From assembly GCA_030737835.1 (NCBI GenBank), contig JAUJYN010000026.1:1152131-1216130 (forward strand): 64,000 nt of DNA, given 5' to 3'. The DNA is from Acorus gramineus (Eukaryota > Streptophyta > Magnoliopsida > Acorales > Acoraceae). Position 1 is the stretch's first letter. Every line of letters begins with the position of its first letter. The notes below the pieces were generated by a model. It worked only from the letters and a program-made list of their open reading frames with translations, was not told where the DNA came from and made no database searches. The position numbers were made by a program, and so were the translations under genes. Positions 22,362 through 33,595 of the stretch are shown piece by piece.

Positions 22362-24830
22362 TGTAACGCCCCCCCGGATCCACGGCCCCGTTTTGAAGCG
22401 TGAAATCCGGGTGCGTTAACTAAATTCCTCGAATCTCAGAGTTCTATATATATATATATTTTTTCATCAAGAGAACATACGAATACATCCCATAATTATA
22501 CATATATTGTCAATGCTAAAATCCAACACAAATTCAATATACATCAGGAACAACTAAATTTATATGTCCACACTATCATACATATGGGTCCTCTACATGC
22601 CAAAGAAATGACCAACACCTTTTACACAAGTCTAGTGCTCCGGAAATAAAATACGAGCTTCAACCTCCAACGCCTTAACGAGATCGACAACCACCAACAG
22701 CTAATCTGAAAGGTTGGGAAGAGAGGGGTGAGCTACAACACGCTCAGTGAATGGACCATCATCATCCCGTTAGTACATTTATATTCAAAATATCAATATC
22801 GTAATATGTCTACACAGACATGTAATATATCAAGAAAATAAATATACAACAAGGCCACCAAGACATGCAATAATATATATACACACGCACACAAATCCTA
22901 TCCAACATGATGCATGCAACACCACGAACACGCATGTCCGTCTTCGCAGCACCTAGCTCGCGGGGCCTTTCACAGGCATGGCCACGTAGACATAGCCACA
23001 AAGACTTGGGTCCTACGTTCTCGGACCTGGCCACGTAGACGTACGCCCACCTAGACGTTGGCCACCAAGACTGAGCCACCTAGACGGAATGGATGCATTG
23101 ATAACCTATCATATCTTTAAAAAAATCACAAAAGAATAGAGCATGCAAAAATCTCAACACACCAATCAATTCATGATAAATATCTCAATAAAAAGCATGC
23201 TCATATTTTTATTTCGAAACTAGCAGTTATATTCCACAAAATAGATGGTCCTAGCATGAATACATAATATATTCTTTTGAAACTACATATGAAACTCAAG
23301 TCCACTCACCTCCAGTCCACGCAATACAAACCGATGCACGTGCATGAACGCTACATCCTCGCACGTGGATAACCTAGCATAACAATTATGCAATCAATAA
23401 ATAAGAAAATCATTCAATCATGACAAACAACTGACAAACAACTTACAACAACACTCAGCCCAATAATCCCAAGAGCCCGTACCAAATAGACCTACAATCC
23501 GCAACTCACCTTAAAGGCCTAACAAAAATCCCAACTCCAAATAAATATTAAAATGTTCATATCTCACAATGATCCGATAATCAATATCCATTTATTTCAT
23601 AAGGCCCACATAATCGATCAATCCTCGAATAAAATATTTAGACAAATCCGATGATGCTCACTACAACTCCAATGATTCAAATAACTCAATCCAATCAATT
23701 TACATCCAAATAACAAAATATCAATTAATATTCATTGATCCCACTAAACCAAATTAATTGATTTAAGATCCAAATTGAGTCACCAAGATCAATAAAATCA
23801 TCAAAACCCACAAATCAAATTATACTCATTAAACATCCATTTGGGATCCCTTTAATCTCTAAAATTCATCAAACTTGATCATGAAGCTAAATATTTGAAT
23901 TATAAGAAACTGCACAGAAATCTTTGAAAAATCATAACTTTCTACCCGTAACTCCAAATCAGACGATTCAAGATTCGTTGGAAAGATCTTTTCGAAACCT
24001 ATTTCTGTTTGTGAAATACAATTTTCCCAGAAACGACTCTATCATAGTCAAAAACACGATTTAATGATCAGGTATTCAATCCACCCGAAAATAACCCTTA
24101 AATCCCAAAACCAATAAATCTAGTTTGATCTTAAGAAATCCTTCAAGATCCATTGAAATCTAATAAAAACATCATCTATTTAAAATCAATCAAACCCTAA
24201 CCCTAATCCATCAACATTCTTTCCCAAATAATAGATTGACACAATCATCTCCTAACCAAACTAAATTGAAACACTAAACAATAAAAATCAATAGAGAAAG
24301 ATTTATCACCTTGTAGTGCTCGACGGGTAGAGTTAGGTCATCACCACCTTTCTTGTCCCATGAGAATTCTGATGCAAACCCTAACCCAAAATGTGTTATA
24401 TATAAAAGGGTTTTTACCAAATTACAAAACGACCCCTCAAGTATTACGGGTTTACAACTAGGTCCTTATCCGATTTACAGACAGATCCCTATCCGATTTA
24501 CAAACGGATCCCTGAAGCCTATTAAAAGATATTCTGGATTCGCAACTAGATCCCTGGGCCCAATAACTTAACACAAAATCCTAAAAACCTAATTTCCCTA
24601 ACTCCGAATCTCACCAAATTTCAACCAAAATATCTTGAGACTATAAAGATCTCCAAAAAAATATAAAATAAATATTTCAACATCAATTTATAATTATCAA
24701 AATTATAAATCAAATTAGACCCATTTGGGCCTACCGCCAAATAAAAAAAATGAAATAATTAAATTTCAATTAAAATTTCCATTATATATTTAAAATAAAT
24801 ATATAAGGCTAAAAATACAGAGACGTTACA
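22362..24830 (-). mobile_element. Solo LTR of the third family (LTR-C)
   Basis: It has perfect inverted ends (TGTAACG at 22362, CGTTACA at 24830) and a perfect 5-bp duplication, GATCC (22357-22361 and 24831-24835). It is 2469 bp, AT-rich, with no primer site or coding domain. Near 22725 it has the GGGTGAGC and CTCAGTGAATGG signature shared with the large LTR superfamily. A tandem-like stretch of CCACGTAGAC / CCACCTAGAC units lies at about 22980-23090. Orientation is set by that shared signature, which lies on the minus strand. Confidence 0.85.
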
Positions 24831-25335
24831 GATCCCCTATTTTCCCCACCCATTTTAATTCAGCCATGAAGAAGAGAAGCAAAGGAGATGGTGGTGATGG
24901 TGGTGAAGTGGTGGTGGTGTGTGTGTGGTGTCATTGTGAGCCCCAACACCTTCCCTTCTCCTCCCCCTCTCTTGGTAATCTTCTTCCCCCTCTTTTATGC
25001 TTACTAGGATGTTGTAGAGGGCATGCATGTGGGTGCTGTTGGGGGAATCGCTCGATTATGTGTTATGCCTGTGTCATTTGGAGCCATTTCGGTTAAGCCT
25101 TGGTCACTTCTGGGTCATTCAGGGCCTTTTTAATTTTTCGATCGGAGCCGCTAAAATTTTGGCTTTTAGCCACCTGCGGGAGTTAGAGTACTCTGATTGA
25201 AAATCTGGCTGCATATTATGGGTCCTGGTACCATTTGGTATTGCCCACAGAAATTTCATCGAGTTCTAGTTACGTTTTAGAAAATTTTGCAGTTCCGAAT
25301 CGTATCCGGGTTTTGATCGATTTTGAAGTGTCAAA

Positions 25336-25442
25336 GGGTGACTTTGACCAAGTCAAGTGGACTTGGACCAAGTCAAAGAAGACCATTGACTAGGTCAATG
25401 GGTTTTGTTTTCTAGTTTGGTTGGGTTGACTCAAAGTCAATC
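25336..25442 (+). promoter_or_regulatory. W-box cluster in U3
   Basis: At least seven TTGAC cores on both strands are present, including TTTGACC and GGTTGACTC. The copy in the 3' LTR at about 36600-36705 keeps most of them. Confidence 0.55.
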
Positions 25443-26364
25443 CCCACCCACTCCATTTTTCTCAAATAAATGCCAAGTGTGTGAGTGTGTGTGTGTGAGT
25501 GTGCTTGAGGTGGGCGTCCACTTCATTTCCCTCTCCCTCTCACTCTCTCCTTCACTCCCTGGTTTTCTTTGTTTTCTTGGGTTAAATAAAAGAAGAACAT
25601 GAAGGAGAAGAAGAAACATTAAAAGGAAAAGAGAAAGGTATGTGTGTGCAAGCTTTGGGTGTTGTAGTTGTTGTTGTTGTTTCTCTTCTCATTAGCTCCT
25701 TCTCATGCCTTCCCCCCCCCCCCTGTTTTCAGCCAAGGAAGGCTGGTGGAGTGGCTGATGAGGTGGTGGTAGTGGTGGTGGTGGTAGAGGTGGTCGTGGG
25801 TGTGTCGAGAACCCCGCATCTCCCCATTTCCCTTCCCCTGTTTTGGTAAGGCAGCACACTGTCTTTTAAAGATATCAGTGAATCTAGTATTTAGAGGCAT
25901 ATTGTTAGGATTATGTCTTCTTATGATTTGATCAGCTATGTGTCTAGATGTTATATATGAAATTTGGGGTCATTATGATATCTGTGGTGTAAGTTAGAAC
26001 CAGTTTTGCATGACCTGTCCAGATTCGAGTAGGAATTGACCAGCTTCGGGAAATGATTTGTTTCGGGCTTGTAGAGGCAAAATTAGGTTCTAATGTCTGC
26101 ATGGATTATGATCCCAGCATATCATAGAATGTGCATGATTTATTTCATAATTTTTGGAAATGTATTGGGTGCTGTGAAGACCAATTAGTAGGGCTGGTTG
26201 CAGCAGGTTTAGCAGTTTTGCTTGGTTGAGTGTCAAGGAGTTGGTTGCATGTGTCTTGGGTGATAATATGGAAGTATCAGGGGTTAGGGTTTTCATGAAG
26301 TAAGCTTATATGTGTGATAGGAGGTTCCATAATTTAATTATGGATCATTGGTTGTGTTTTGCAA

Positions 26365-26400
26365 ATCTCGTAGACCGGACGCGCGGCGATCCGGGTATCG
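26365..26400 (+). other. Conserved 36-nt segment with splice-like borders
   Basis: GTGAGT follows directly. The upstream dinucleotide is AA (TTTTGCAA) where all other copies have AG. Confidence 0.4.
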
Positions 26401-27838
26401 GTGAGTGGTTCGATCCAATCCCCCCCCCCCTCTCGGGATGCGCTCGATGCGCGTAGACGCGCGTCGCGCATCGATGGGCCCCCCTAGCTATACTACTTGT
26501 CTAGATAAGTAGTATGGCCATGCTTAAGCTATAATATGTAGATATCTTGCATGCTAGGCTTATATACATGTATTGTATCCATGTATGAATGATTGTGTTG
26601 CATGCGCCCCTCTAGTATGGGCATGTATTTTGTAAACGTGTATGATGTATAGAATATGGCATGCCTTAGGTAGTATTGTAATACTACTCCCACCATATTA
26701 ATTGGAATATCGAACATGAATAAGTCTGGGTTAATAACGGGCAACCACCTAATATTCCCTTGCGATAAGACTCGAGGGCGTGGTGTAGTTGTTGCGCCCA
26801 TGCTAATGGGGCAAAGCTATGACCAGCTTCATGAGATGATGATCTCCCCCGCCCTCTCCCTCTGAACGAACTGAGTAAGTAGATGCGATTTCCTACTCGA
26901 CTCAGGTTCGTTTGGAATATTGGCATGCACCTGTTAGTGCGTGAGATCGCGCTTGCCCCTTTCTTTTAAGTTGGCAATATCCAACGGATGTTAGAGTATA
27001 TTTTGTATGTTTATGTGATTAATGACCATGTATGCATGTTGTATGAATTATTATGATGTAATCCATGTTAGGGAGTGTCCCTATAATTATTAGATGATTG
27101 TGCATATGGTTCATGCACATAGCTAAGATTAAATTCTCCTATAAAATATATGCGCATGTTAAAACTAATCAGGCCTATCTGGGATAGGCGTGGGTATGAC
27201 CCGCTGTCGGGTTGTACCTTATTAGTTAAAACGCTAGCGATGTAATCGCCCCGTGCATCCGAGCGATGCACTCGTTTGGAATTCAGGAGGGTGAGGGTGA
27301 GGGTGGTCGCGCCGCCGCGTGACCCTGTTATCCATGGGTTTCCACCCATGTTTACCTTGAAAGGAAATTGTTTATGTATTGAACTGTTGTATGGTGATTG
27401 ATTTCCAGCCACTCATTGAGCTTGTAGCTCACCCCTCGCATACTGTTTCTTTTCAGGGGCAGTGTTGGGCGTGGAGCTGGAGCTTTCTTGTGGCGTGGTC
27501 TTATGGGCGTGGAGCATTCTTCCGGCGGGTGGCGAGTGCGAGGCTGTCAGCAGTCCTAGAGTCATTGTATGTATTGTAAATCGTGCATGTGGCACAGGTT
27601 GTATTTTCATTGGTCTAGACTTGGCTCTCACAGGACAGTGATTGTGTATTCGAGTCTGTATAATATTTTTGGTTTACAGACATTGTTTATATATTATGCT
27701 TCCGCTTTTCAGTCAGTTATCATTATCCTTGCTTTGCCACCTTGTGTGTTGTTGTTGGAGTCTTTATTGACCTCAGGTATTGATAGCTTATATTTTATTA
27801 TTGCCACGTCTCGGGGACGGCCGCCCTGGGGCGTGACA

Positions 27839-29323
27839 AAAATTGGTATCAGAGCCTGGTTATGTTAGAGACTAAGTCTAGTCGTATAGATGATGAGTCG
27901 TAGGATTGTCATCTGAGTACTCTTGTTTTAGAAGTTATCTTAGGTTGCTGACATGCCTCCTCGCATCCGTTGACGTGGACGTGACCCCTTGGACCCACCC
28001 TTAAGTTGTCAACTGGGTCGACTGAACAGGGTCAGTTGTTGGATCCCTTATTGCGGGATTAAGGCTTGGGTAAGAGATTCCAGCCCAGTAGTATGATAGT
28101 GATGAATTGGTCGTAATTTCTAAGGTATGGATTGCGTCTCGATAATGGAGCTCTTTCCCGTGCATCGGTATTGCTGGTAACCATGGAGTTCACGTGCGGC
28201 GCCAGTTTCAAGTGTTGAGGATGTGGCGTATTGCTCATTAAGGGATGATGTCTTCTTCCAGCCTTCCTACTCAGGATTAAGGGGCCTTGCGGGGTCATCG
28301 TTGAGACCCAGGCTAGGGTACTCCGTGTTCCTTGTTTGGTTGTCGGGATATCCTATATCGGGCCCTCATAGTGCCCTGCCAAGGTTCTTTTCCCAGTCAA
28401 AGAATACCTTTGAAGCATCAAATTGATGATGGATTTTTCCTCTCACTTGGAAGGTGCTGCAGCGAGTGGTGATGCGTACGATCGGGATTGGCTACATCCT
28501 ATTGCAGCTTGGTGGGCGATTGCTCGTGGACTGGGTTCCATAGTGGCATTTGGAGTAGCTTCGATATATCATTGTATGTTGTAGCTGCCCGGATGAGGCC
28601 AGAGCCCTGTGAGGTGCTCCCAGATGCTATGCTTGTTGGTGCGCCCATATGGCAGAGATAGCGGGCCTGGGAGGCTACCAGGTGGAGGCCACACCGGGAG
28701 AGTGCTACTAGATGATGTTGAGAGCGTGGACTCCCTGTGATGAATCTGCCCATGGAGTGCAGGATGTTGGAGTTCCAATGGTTATAGTTGAGCGACCTAT
28801 CTCTGGTGGCATGTGAAGCACAGTTGTGGATACTGTCGCGTTTTACCCCACATTGGTCGCAAAGGAGGAGACGCGATGCTAACGTTCGTGATGGGACTCA
28901 ACCGCCCTATCAGATAGATGACGTCGCATAGGCATTGTCAAGGTTCGACGACCCCTTATTGCGTGTCTTGTGGATTAAGTGCGGTTGAGCGGCTTACCAA
29001 GCGTGTAAGTGTCATCATGAGCACCAGCCATGCTCGAGGAGTAGAATCTGGACTTAATTGTTCATGGTGTTGTTTTGATCTCCCCGTGGAGGTAGAAGAT
29101 CAATTACCCTTGCTGTGAATTGATGATCTATTTGACCAGCTCTGGGAGCGAGTGTTTTCTGTTAGATCAATTTTTGCACAAGGGTATCACAAGTCGGAGA
29201 TCCGGGAGTTAGACATCCCGTAGATGGCCTTTCGTGACCGTTCAGGCACTACGAGTTTTAAGTACTGCTGTCGGGGTTGACGAATGCGCCGGATGCCTTC
29301 GTGGATCTCAAAAGTTTATTGGG
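27839..29323 (+). pseudogene. First internal piece: gag start and reverse-transcriptase relic
   Basis: A gag-like start (MPPR) lies at 27951, as in other plant gypsy elements. The middle (28200-28900) has no domain I can name but is shared almost base for base with 33940-34660, 59750-60480 and, in reverse, parts of 46892-47700. Near 29087-29323 a chromovirus reverse-transcriptase motif (IDDLFDQ and what follows) is recognisable. The piece ends at the inverted LTR. It is broken in many places. Confidence 0.65.
27844..27855 (+). other. Primer binding site, initiator tRNA-Met
   Basis: TGGTATCAGAGC lies six bases after the LTR end. It is complementary to the 3' end of plant initiator tRNA-Met, the usual primer of gypsy and copia elements. 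Confidence 0.9.
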
Positions 29324-31601
29324 CTAGCTTAATGCCACAACTACCGGCTTAACAAAACTGATAAGATAATGAATTCTCCTGAATTCCAAACGTGTGCATC
29401 CCTCGGATGCACGGGGGCAATTACATCGCTAGCGCTCTAACTAATAAGGTACAACCCGACAACGGGTCATACCCACGCCTATTTCAGATAGGCCTAATCA
29501 GTTTTAACATGCGCATATATATCCAGGAGAATTATATCTTAGTTATGTACATGAACTACATGCACGATAACCTATCAAATAATTATAGGGATACTCCCTA
29601 ACATGGATTTACATCATAATAAATCATACAACATGCATACATGGCCATTAATCACATAAGCACACAAGGCCTAACTTAAGCATGCGTTGGATATCACCAA
29701 CTTAAAAGGTAAGGGTCAAGTACAAATCTCACGCACTTAACAGGTGCATGCCAATATTCCAAACGAACCTGAGTCGAGTAGGAAATCGCATCTACTTACT
29801 CAGTTCGTGCAGAGGGAGAGGGCGAGAGAGATCATCATCTCATGAAGTTGGTCATTGCCTTGCCCCATTAGCATGGGCGCAACAACTACACCACGCCCTC
29901 GAGTCTTATCGCAAGGGAATATTAGGCAGGTGCCCGTTATTAACCCAGACTTAATCATGCTGGATATTTCAATTAATATGGTGGGAGTAGTATTACAATA
30001 CTACCTAAGGCATGCCATATTCTATACATCTATACACATTACAGAATACATGCCCATACTAGAGGGGCGCATGCGATACAGTCATTCATACATGGATACA
30101 ATACATGCAATATAAGCCTAGCATGCAAGATATCTAACATATTATGAGTTAGACATGACCATACTACTTATCTAATTAAGTAGTATAGTCAGGGTGCCCA
30201 ACGGATGCGCAACGCATGACTACGTGCATCCAACGCTGCCCGAAGGGTTGGATCAAACCACTCACCGATACCCGGATTGCCGCACGTCCGGTCTACGAGA
30301 TCTGCAAAACACAACCAATGATCCATAATTAAATTATGGAACCTCCTATCACACATATAAGCCTACTTCATGAAGACCCTAACCCCTGATACTTCCATAT
30401 TATCACACAAGACACATGCAAACAACTCCTTGACACTCAACCAAACAAAACTGCCAAACCTGCTGCAACCAGCCCTACTAATTGATCTCCACAGCACCCA
30501 ATACACTTCCAAAAATTATGAAATAAAACATGCACATTCTCTGATATGCTGGGATCATAATCCATGAAGATATTAAAACCTAATTTTGCCTCTACAAGCC
30601 CGAAATAAATTATTTCCTGAAGCAGGTCAATTCCTACCCGAATCTGGACAGGCCATGCAAAACAGGTTCTAACTTACACCACAGATATCATAATGAGCCC
30701 AAATTTCATATATAACAACTAGACACATAGATGATCATATCATATGAAGACATAATCCTAAAAATGTGTCTCTAAATACTAGATGCACTGAGATCTTTAA
30801 AATACAGAGTGCTGCCTTACCAAAACAGGGGGAGGGAAATGGGGAGATGCGGGTTCTTGACACACCCACGACCACCTCAACCACCACCACCACTACCACC
30901 ACCTCATCAGCATCTCCTCAAGCCCTTCATGGCAGAAAACAGGGGTGCAAAGGGGCATGAGAAGGGGATAGAGAGAAGAGAAACAACAACAACACATACT
31001 CACCCTTTCTCACTCTTTCTTGTGCTTCTTCTTCATCTTTTCCTTCAATTGCTTCTTCCTCCTCCTTCTTCACACACAAAGAGGAGAAAAAAAGAGACCA
31101 AGAGAGGGAGAGAAGGTGTTCCACGAAATGGGAGAGAGGGGGAGAGAGAGAGAGGGCAAAAAAGTCATTTTCATGCCTAAATAGTGCCTAGGGGTGACCT
31201 TAAGGGGGGGTGAGGTTAGGGTTAGACTCACCCACTCACATATCAAATAACCAATGGTTTTTTCATCCCCAAGCAAGGTGGGGGTAAGGTTACCAAGGGT
31301 CACCACATCCCCAAAATATCTCACACTATTCGACCAACCAGGAACTCTCAAAACCTGGATACAGTTCGGAACTGCATATTTTTTAAAACATTACCGGAAT
31401 TCGATGAAATTTTGATGGGTAGTACGAAATAGTACCAGGACCCATAATATGCAGTTAGATTTCCAATCAGAGTACTCTAACTTCCGCAGGTGGCTAAAAG
31501 CCAAAATTTTAGCGACTCCGATCGAAAAAGAAAAAGGCCCTGAATGACCCAGATGCGACCAAGGCTTAACCAAAATGGCTCCAAATGACACAGGCATAAC
31601 A
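29324..31601 (-). mobile_element. Inverted LTR piece lacking its 3' end
   Basis: Read on the minus strand it starts TGTTATGCCTGTGTCATTTG at 31601 and follows the LTR to a point just past the palindrome, then joins internal sequence at about 29323. Its last 519 bases (29324-29844) are an inverted copy of 31602-32096. It contains the 36-nt segment at 30266-30301 and the palindrome at 29371-29386. Confidence 0.75.
30266..30301 (-). other. Conserved 36-nt segment with splice-like borders
   Basis: On the minus strand TTTTGCAG precedes and GTGAGT follows, so the canonical acceptor absent from the 26365 copy is present here. Confidence 0.45.
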
Positions 31602-33578
31602 CATGAGATGATGATCTCTCTCGCCCTCTCCCTCTGCACAAACTGAGTAAGTAGAGGCGATTTCCTACTCGACTCGGGTTCGTTTGGAATATTAGCATTC
31701 ACCTGTTAGTGCGCGAGATCGCGCTTGACCCTTCCCTTTTAAGTTGGCGATATCCAACGCATGCTTAAGTTAGGCCATGTATGCATGTTGTATGATTTAT
31801 TATGATGTAAATCCATGTTAGGGAGTATCCCTATAATTATTTGATAGGTTATCATGGATGTAGTTCATGTACATTACTAGATATAATTCTCCTGGATATA
31901 TATATGCGCATGTTAAAACTGATTAGGCCTATCTGAAATAGGCGTGGGTATGACCCGTTGTCGGGTTGTACCTTATTAGTTAGAGCGCTAGCGATGTAAT
32001 CGCCCCCGTGCATCCGAGCGATGCACTCGTTTGGAATTCAGGAGAATTCATTATCTTATCGATTTTGTTAAGCCGGTAGTTGTGGCATTAAGCTAGGCCT
32101 ACCCGTGCTAGGCGTGTATATGAACCGCCTGTTGGGTTATGTGCCTTGGGATTATTTCTGCGTGAGAGTAGAGGCAACCCCCTTGTGTCCGAGTGACGCA
32201 ACCGTGTGGGAGTACAATAGTATTCGATATCATCGATATGTGATTATCGAGAGTAGTTATTTTTCCATTGGGTTCGCTTTGCGAACATGGAGTGTTTCCT
32301 CCCAATGTCATCCGTGTTGAAGCGGCCCAGGTTGTAGCTGTCCTAACAGAGGGCCCCCACCTGTAGGTACTATCAATGCATGCGGCAAGATGTACTGATC
32401 ATGGGGGTATACCAAGTAGAGGCTACCCAGGAGAGGGCTAACGAATGATATTGCGAGCGTGGAATCGTTCTCCCCTTTGATGGATCTGATGTAGAAACTT
32501 TTCGGCGTTGGAAAAGTTATCTTGACAGAGGGCTCCCATCCGTAGGTACCACCGATGCGTTCGGAAGCGTACTGATCGTGGGAGTATACCAGGTAGAGAC
32601 TACCTGGGGAAAGGGCTACCGGTGGACCAAGGGTGTAGAGGAGTCTAATCTCTCCAAAAGTCCTATGTCACCTCTAAAGGGTGAGGGTGAGGATGAGGTG
32701 AAGACACGTCGCTGCGTGACCCATTCGTTGTTCGTCCATTCCCATAGTTGTTGGGTCCGGTTGCGTATCGATGTTCAAAGACATCGTTGGGCAGTTATCT
32801 CGATGTAGATGATCCAGTAGTGTTGTGTAGACCAGTAATTCTAGGTCTCTTCGACCAACGGTATGGTCTCTCCCCAAGAGTCCCAAGAGTCTCCCTCCGG
32901 GAGTGAGGGTGAGGGTGAGGTTGGTGATCCAGTAGTGTTGTGTGTGGACCAGTAATTCTGTGTCTCTTCGACCAACGGTATGGTCTCTCCCCAAAAGTCC
33001 CAAGAGTCTTCCTCCGGGAGTGAGGGTGAGGGTGAGGTTGGTCGTGCCGCCGCGTGACCTTGTTATCCATTGGGTTTCTACCCATGTTTTTCCTTGAAAG
33101 GAAATTGTTTTAGTATTGAACTGTTGTATTGGTGATTGGTTTTCAGCCACTCACTGAGCTTGTAGCTCACCCCTCGCATACTGTTTCTTTTCAGGTGCAG
33201 GTTGGGCGTGGAGCTGGAGCTTCCCTGTGGCGTGGTCTTATGGGCGTGGAGCGTTCTTCCGACGGGTGGCGAGTGCGAGGCTGTCAGCAGTCCTAGAGTC
33301 ATTTTATGTATTGTAAATCGTGCATGTGGCACATGTTGTATTTTATTTGGACTAGACTTGGCTCTCACAGGACAGTGATTGTGTATTCGAGTCTGTAATA
33401 ATGTTTTTTGTTTACAGACATTGTTGATATCTTATGCTTCCATTTTTCAGTCAGTTATCATTATCTTTGCTTTGCCATATCTTTTGTGTTGTTGTTGGAG
33501 TCTTTGTTGACCTTAGGTATTGATAGCTAATACTTCATTATTGCCACGTCTCTGGGATGGCCGCCCTGGGGCGTGACA
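31602..33578 (+). mobile_element. Plus-strand LTR piece lacking its 5' part
   Basis: It starts mid-LTR (CATGAGATGATG, matching 26838) and ends GGGGCGTGACA at 33578, followed by a second primer site. It retains the roughly 1 kb zone lost from the 25061 LTR, with the palindrome at 32034-32049 and the acceptor-like CAG at 33192-33194. Confidence 0.8.
32811..33045 (+). repeat. Tandem duplication in the LTR, unit about 120 bp
   Basis: There are two units, each starting GATCCAGTAGTGTTGTGT and ending GGTGAGGTTGGT. A single unit or shorter 43-bp sub-repeats occupy this place in other LTRs. Confidence 0.8.
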
Positions 33579-33583
33579 AAAGT

Positions 33584-33595
33584 TGGTATCAGAGC
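33584..33595 (+). other. Second primer binding site, initiator tRNA-Met
   Basis: TGGTATCAGAGC is six bases after the LTR end at 33578. A second primer site in one element shows that a whole LTR-internal junction was duplicated. Confidence 0.9.

Larger units (their letters stand above)
21536..25060 (+). mobile_element. Old LTR (LTR-A), plus strand, interrupted twice
   Basis: It begins TGTTATGCCTGTGTTATTTG at 21536. It carries the superfamily U3 blocks with more differences than the other copies, so it looks older. It is split by a solo LTR at 22362-24830 and cut by the element starting at 25061, so its end lies beyond the window. About 1.05 kb of its own sequence is visible. Confidence 0.75.
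25061..27838 (+). mobile_element. 5' LTR of the rearranged element
   Basis: 2778 bp, from TGTTATGCCTGTG to GGGGCGTGACA. It has a W-box cluster, a donor-like GTAAGG at 25846, the 36-nt conserved segment, and an acceptor-like TTTCTTTTCAG ending at 27456. It lacks a CpG block. It also has a deletion that starts inside the GAATTC palindrome (near 27284) and removes about 750 bp present in the sister piece at 32040-33010. Confidence 0.85.

Noticed and set aside
27844-27855. tRNA gene fragment
   Set aside because: Only the 12-base primer match is present, directly after an LTR end. There is no cloverleaf.
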